From: Persicaria tinctoria
Taxonomy: Eukaryota > Streptophyta > Magnoliopsida > Caryophyllales > Polygonaceae
Direction: 5' to 3'
Length of the DNA stretch: 64,000 nucleotides
Assembly: GCA_037127255.1 (NCBI GenBank)
Contig: JBANSL010000005.1
Span: forward strand, 83,271,160-83,335,159
Below are positions 59,547-64,000 of this stretch, one piece after another; position 1 is the stretch's first letter, and every line of letters starts with the position of its first letter. The translations under genes were made by a program, and so were the position numbers. The notes under the pieces are model-generated. The model did not search any database. It worked only from the letters and a program-made list of their open reading frames with translations, and was not told the DNA's origin.

Positions 59547-60422
59547 GGATTTTCACATAATCACCCATAAATTAAAAAAAATTACTGAAAAATAAAAACA
59601 GTTTTTTTTTCTCTATCAAAGAATTTACCCATGGACTCTTTTGATGCTAAAAAAATAAATAGAAAAGTAAAGTACATAGTTCTTACCGACTGGATCGCGT
59701 ACTCGGAGTTTACTAGTGAAGGTGGGTTCCTCGTCATAAAAAAAAAAATAATAAGTATTCACTAAAAAGTTATTCATATTACAATATTATTCACCTCCGA
59801 TAAGGCGATAAGTGATATTTTTTAAAAATATCTTTTAAGCATAAAAAAAAACCATGGGTGATTTTGAAAGAAACCCAAATTTAGGGGTGATTTTTTACAA
59901 TATTCCAAGTATCCATTTTAAGGGTTATTTTTGTAATTTACCAATAATCGACGGAGAAATAGAGCAGGGAGGGCGTCGCGGGCTACCAAAGCGCCGGTGC
60001 CGGGCGAGGGTGACGACTGACGGCCACTGAACTGATTGATACTCTTGATCTCTAATTGAAGAAGCTTTCAACAATGGAGCACCTCCACCACATCGGTGCA
60101 GCTTTCATCAACTTGAGGCTTTGCATTTCCTTCACCAATGGATGAAGATTTTAATCTTCAAACCACACTCCCATCCCATGCCGTTGTGTTAACGCTGAAC
60201 CTCTTAATTTTGCCAAACAATTAAATTTAGCCCCAATTTTGATATCAAATCCATGGAAACCCTAGAACGTTCCAAATTAAACAATCACTTTCTATCAATT
60301 AGGCGTTATGTAGTGTAAATCAAGAAGAAACAGTCGTAGCCGGCAACTCCGATTCAACCAGTCGTAGCCGGCAACTCCGATTCAACCAGTCAACCAGAGG
60401 AAGACGAAGAAGAAGATCGATA
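59547..60422. other. Non-coding region upstream of the PLAC8-like gene
   Basis: No gene is recognised. A 27-bp sequence containing CAGTCGTAGCCGGCAACTCC is duplicated in tandem at about 60330-60386. The sequence from 60000 is plausible promoter or leader for the gene at 60423. Confidence 0.45.
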
Positions 60423-60936
60423 ATGGTGAAACAGCTCAGGCGGAACTATCACAATGTCTGGCACTCTGATCTCCTCCACACATTCCAGGCTGATAATCCT
60501 TGTAATCTCTCTCTCTCTCTTGTGTTGTCTCAGTTCCTTCATTCGATTGCTGGTTTTCACTAATGTATGATATTTCTCTGGTGCAGATTTTTGCTTTTCA
60601 CTGTTCTGGTGAGTGTTGTTCATGGACCAAGGCTTATAGATCCCTTCCTAGTTCACTTCTTTCATAAAGAACAGAGAATTTCATAAATCTTTCACGACAA
60701 GTCGAGTAAGGTTCGATTCTAAAATAATTGGCAATAAAAAGAGTAGTCCACCGACTCATATGCTAGGACTTGTTAGGTTCAGCTTTCGATGTGGGACACT
60801 TTTGGTCTCATTCACTTTTCTCAACACAGACTTGCAGCATATGTTACCTATGGTTACAATGAGATCGCAGCTTGAGCTTATGTTACCTGTGTTATCTTAG
60901 ACAACTGATTCGTCAATGGTTTGATGCCTTGATCTG

Positions 60937-61234
60937 GCCCCGTTTGGTATTGATATCTAGATATTAGATATCGGATATCAGCCCCCAATATTTGATATCT
61001 AGTGTTTAGTATGCTAGTGTTTGGTATCTCCCAGATATCCGATATATGCGTTTGGTATAGCTAGATATCGATATCGCTTGATATCTAGATATCAAAATTA
61101 GGCTAATTTGATATACTGATTTTTTTGGGAGGTATCATTTGATATCGATATCACCCGATATCGATATCTTGATATTGAAACCGATATCTTGATATCGATA
61201 TCTTGATATGTAGATATCGATACCAAACGAACCC
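60937..61234. mobile_element. Harbinger-like MITE rich in GATATC
   Basis: The ends GGCCCCGTTTGGTATTGATA and TATCGATACCAAACGAACCC are imperfect inverted repeats of the (CGTTTGGTAT) type. The interior contains many GATATC palindromes and can fold over most of its length. A clean target duplication is not visible (TAA on the right only). Confidence 0.65.
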
Positions 61235-61677
61235 TAAGACATTTATGCCAATGAGAGACCGAAAACTCCCTACTTTTCATTACTTTGTTACATGAGTAGA
61301 GATTAATTGTGTGTGAAAATATGTAGGTTTGTTGCTGTTTCGGAGATTCAGTAGCCTCTACGCGGTTTCTGATACAAGACGAGTTTTACGCTGTGCGATA
61401 ACTGCATTATCGTACACCCTTCGCTCTTTCACTCTTTCCTCATACCAATTTCACACATTACATAGTTTCCTCAATCAACCTTCTTTCATGATAGCAATTC
61501 ATGGTCTGCCTGAACCAAGTTGCCTGCTTTTTCTGCGTCATCGCAATGATAGTTGCAGATGATGGCGACGCACAATTGGATTGCTCTGACAGTGATTGCT
61601 CTGACAATTCCGTTTATTGCACGTACGACATATTGGTATTTGGCCTCTTTCGTATATGACACACTAAAAAGATACTA

Positions 61678-61912
61678 CTCCCTCCGTTCGGAAATATAAG
61701 ATCTTTTACTTTTTGGCACGTATGTTAAGGAGCTAAATACTATATAAAATATCAATTTTTTTAAAATTAATTTTTTATAATATAACACTTTTTATTAATA
61801 AGTATTAAAATGTAAAAAAATAATTTTAAAAAAATCAATATTTTATATAGTATTTAGCTCCTTAAACTACGTACCAAAAAGTAAATGATCTTACATAATC
61901 GAACGGAGGGAG
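61678..61912. mobile_element. Stowaway-type MITE
   Basis: Ends CTCCCTCCGTTCGGAAATAT and ATCGAACGGAGGGAG are flanked by TA (61676-61677 and 61913-61914). It forms a long near-perfect palindrome and splits the 3' half of the PLAC8 pseudogene. Confidence 0.95.
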
Positions 61913-62654
61913 TATGTTAATACTGATTAGTCACTTCGTTGTATTGCAGGGTTTCTGTTTGTATGCAGGTAAGAATCATTACAACACCTTGTGTTTCTCG
62001 ATACTTATAATGGATCATATTCTAAGAGCATTTTTAATGGTGGTATTTGAAGTGTTATAACTTTATTTTTAAATAAAAAATAAAAATAAATGTAAGAGAT
62101 AAGGTGGGAATCAAGACCATCATTACAAGTGAGTATCATTTAGATAATACTCACTCTTACACAATATCATTAGTTTTATCTAATGAATAATAATATGTGA
62201 GGGCCACTTTTTTTTTTCTACCTACACAAAGATTTAAAAATAAAATGAAATATAGGTTAAGATACTTTCGTGAATATCATGATTGTACATTCAAGTATCT
62301 TAAAATGTTAAGACATTATACTTGAATTGGGTATCATGGATAAAGTTGCACATTATCAGCAGACACAACACAAGGTTGAGATGGACAAAAGGGATGGGAA
62401 GTTCGAACCACAACAACCGACAACGGTGCCCCCGTTCCAGCAGATGTCTCGTATCGACCAACCGTATCCTCCATCGGTTGGATACCCGGCTCCTGCACCG
62501 GGCTATACCTAGCACTACCCGCCAGCTTCTTGGTTCAAAAACAAGGACCATTTTGGTGATTTATATTCGTTCGTATATTGAGTGTTTGTACTTATTATTA
62601 TAATGTGTGAATGTGATGTTTTTTTGTGAAGGGAACTGGAATTTGTTGTCATTA

Positions 62655-62870
62655 GACTCTCCATTTCATCGATTGGAGATGAATCCGAGAGCAGGGTTTG
62701 GGTGATTTGATCTAGCGATTGAGCTTGTGCAAAATTTGTATTGATTTGTCTGTTCGGAATGGTATTTGGTTCTTGGACGATGTCGTCAATGGAGGAGTCA
62801 GACAGAAACAGAGTACTCGAATCGAACTGATTTGGTATCGGATTCGAATGCTGCTGCTGCTGGTGGTAAT
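62655..62870 (-). pseudogene. Second fragment of the CCT-family gene
   Basis: About 215 bases closely match 48190-48400. On the minus strand they translate to YHQQQQHSNPIP, STLFLSDSSIDDIVQEPNTI and LDQITQTLLSDSSPIDEMES, paralogous to the N-terminal part of the frame at 47981-48442. The frame is intact over this piece, but both ends are cut. One end is exactly at the Copia LTR start (62871). It is a partial gene duplicate, not a gene. Confidence 0.85.
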
Positions 62871-62997
62871 TGATAGATTACATAGTCTTCATATTGTATG
62901 GTGGGCAAAAAGGCCCAATCCAATGTAACCTATATATATGATTGATCAATGAATGAAACCCTCAAGGAGGACTTTACATCAATTCTATCTCTCTACA

Positions 62998-63010
62998 TGG
63001 TATCACAACC
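62998..63010 (+). other. Primer-binding site (mutated tRNA-Met type)
   Basis: TGGTATCACAACC directly follows the LTR; the usual sequence is TGGTATCAGAGCC, so two bases differ. Confidence 0.75.
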
Positions 63011-63131
63011 TTTTCTTCCTCACGGAACCCTAAATTGATCCTCCCGCCCCACCTCTTCTCTTATCGCCGTCGGCCTCATACCGCCACCGCTGCCCTCCCT
63101 CCTTTCCGCCGCTCCTGTCTCTCTCGGCACC

Positions 63132-64000
63132 ATGGCCGGCAACCCTACTTCCTCCTTTGGTCGCGTTCACGAGATCTTTCCGCCGCAAAGCTGCGTGCAC
63201 GACATAAGCAGCGACCGCTGCCACGGCCACAACATCTGCAGCAGCCGCAACAATCGGCAACGTCCGCAACATCCGTCGACTGGTGGCCCTTGTTGGTCCC
63301 CGGTGCCTGGCTTCAACCCTCTTTGGATGCAATCCGGCTTTCCTGCCCCTCGACATGCCGGTCCTCAGGCCTATCTGACATCATCTGCTCAAGGCTATGT
63401 TCCGCCTGATGATGGGCATCACGCCTTCTCCTCTATGCAGCCGACATCTCCCGACTCTTCTTGGTACATGGACACTAGTGCCACCTCCCACATGACGAAC
63501 TCCTCAGGTAACCTCTCTTCTATTTCCTTTAAAGGTCCTACACACTCTATTATCGTCGGCAATGGTGGTCGCCTCGCTACTTCGGGGATTGGCCAAGCCA
63601 AATTACAGACTCCAACCCACCCACTACACCTTAACAATGTCCTCATTGCCCCAAAGATTGTCAAAAACCTCATCTTTGTCCGTCGGTTCACTACTGACAA
63701 TAACGTTTCTCTTGCGTTTGATCCCTCTGGTTTCTCTGTAAACGATCTTACTACGGGGGTTACTCGCTTGAGATGTAACAACATCGGGGAGCTCTACCCT
63801 ATCACACCACCTTCTACATCCAGTCAGTCGTGCTCGGTCGTCCTCTCGGCATCGTCGTCCAGCCTGTGGCATGCACGCCTGGGCCATCCCAGTGCTGCCG
63901 TTCTAGATGTCCTCCGTTCTCAGAGTCTTGTGCACTGTAATAAAGAGCTACGCTCTACTTTATGCTCTTCCTGTCAGTTAGGCAAACATGCAAGACTGCC
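63132..64000 (+). CDS. Copia gag-pol, gag shortened, open at window end
   Basis: An open frame from ATG 63132 (MAGNPTSSFGRVHEIFPPQS) runs 289 codons to the window edge with no stop. Only a short gag-like start is present; the usual 200-300 residues and zinc knuckle are missing, so gag appears deleted. The protease site reads WYMDTSATSHMT (about residues 111-122), where Ale-type elements normally have DTGATSHM, so the active-site glycine is serine. The GAG-pre-integrase region follows with LWHARLGHPSAAVLDVL and CSSCQLGKHARLP at the end. The protein is probably defective despite its open frame. Confidence 0.8.
   Translation, partial: MAGNPTSSFGRVHEIFPPQSCVHDISSDRCHGHNICSSRNNRQRPQHPSTGGPCWSPVPGFNPLWMQSGFPAPRHAGPQAYLTSSAQGYVPPDDGHHAFSSMQPTSPDSSWYMDTSATSHMTNSSGNLSSISFKGPTHSIIVGNGGRLATSGIGQAKLQTPTHPLHLNNVLIAPKIVKNLIFVRRFTTDNNVSLAFDPSGFSVNDLTTGVTRLRCNNIGELYPITPPSTSSQSCSVVLSASSSSLWHARLGHPSAAVLDVLRSQSLVHCNKELRSTLCSSCQLGKHARL

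Larger units (their letters stand above)
60423..62513 (+). pseudogene. PLAC8-family cysteine-rich membrane protein, broken by decay and MITEs
   Basis: Pieces match a plant PLAC8 protein. Exon 1 (60423-60499) encodes MVKQLRRNYHNVWHSDLLHT then FQADNP. A CT-rich intron ends TTCTCTGGTGCAG, and exon 2 (from about 60588) continues YFCFSLFW. The block expected next (PCVSYLLRKRALYND type) is missing. At about 61326-61384 is CCCFGDSVASTRFLIQDEF, then CDNCII in another frame (about 61396) and LNQVACFFCVIAMIVA (about 61508). A short exon ends VCMQ at 61970 with a GTAAG donor. The last exon (62363-62513) gives TQHKVEMDKRDGKFEPQ and a Pro/Tyr-rich tail ending early at TAG. Two MITEs lie within. PLAC8 relatives are implicated in organ size control and metal or calcium transport; nothing here narrows that. 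Splice sites survive but the coding sequence does not. Confidence 0.8.
62871..64000 (+). mobile_element. Copia LTR retrotransposon (Ale/Retrofit-like), truncated by window
   Basis: The 127-bp LTR (62871-62997) starts TGATAGATTACATAG, ends CTCTACA, and contains TATATATATG at about 62930. It is followed by a primer-binding site and a gag-pol frame that runs off the window. The LTR starts inside the CCT gene fragment. The other LTR and the target duplication lie outside the window. Confidence 0.85.

Overview
The window is nuclear DNA of a flowering plant, most likely a eudicot. It carries plant LINE, Tork- and Ale-type Copia, CACTA, Helitron, hAT, Harbinger-like, Mutator-like and Stowaway elements, introns with plant-like splice sites, and fragments of plant gene families (F-box, PLAC8, CCT, matrix metalloproteinase, ABHD17-like hydrolase). 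No bacterial or organellar features were seen. Almost everything is transposon or transposon debris. The only apparently intact host gene is a single-exon F-box gene on the minus strand (34612-36090).

Layout. 1-3221: a LINE ORF2 cut by the window edge and broken by two in-frame stops. 3434-5662: a minus-strand Helitron holding a hAT MITE. 5722-6942: a Harbinger-like MITE swollen by ATT repeats. 7116-7514: a metalloproteinase propeptide fragment. 7899-8284: a Mutator-type MITE. 8870-11850: Helitrons with an RPA-like fragment. 14109-15436: eight copies of a structured hairpin motif. 18165-19228: a Helitron directly followed by the 5' end of another at 19231. 19874-26124: a nearly intact Tork-like Copia element (target duplication TCATC, one in-frame stop). 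27889-33995: an internally deleted CACTA element (duplication AAG). 34612-36090: the F-box gene. 36474-36938: a hAT MITE. 37018-38856: a Helitron.

39004-47545 is a nest. A small LTR retrotransposon (duplication GCTCA) has a Helitron (41099-47258) in its right-hand LTR. The Helitron carries an RPA-like OB-fold gene and a hydrolase fragment, and is itself hit by a hAT element (43879-45053, duplication TCTGTAGA). Next come a CCT-family pseudogene (about 47981-48442), a decayed Copia element (50693-56545, duplication CAAAA), two LINE fragments, a PLAC8 pseudogene, a second piece of the CCT gene, and a Copia element running off the right edge.

The strongest candidate for something undescribed is in the 50693-56545 element. 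Its non-coding interior, parts of its decayed pol region and one of its LTRs contain more than 40 tiny hairpins. The stem sequences all differ, but the loop is nearly constant (CCNGAAGN). The right LTR has such a hairpin where the otherwise near-identical left LTR does not, so these units can apparently be gained or lost. A second structured repeat, the ACTACG...TACGTAGG hairpin array at 14109-15436, also deserves attention. All family calls rest on reading motifs by eye; no database search was run.
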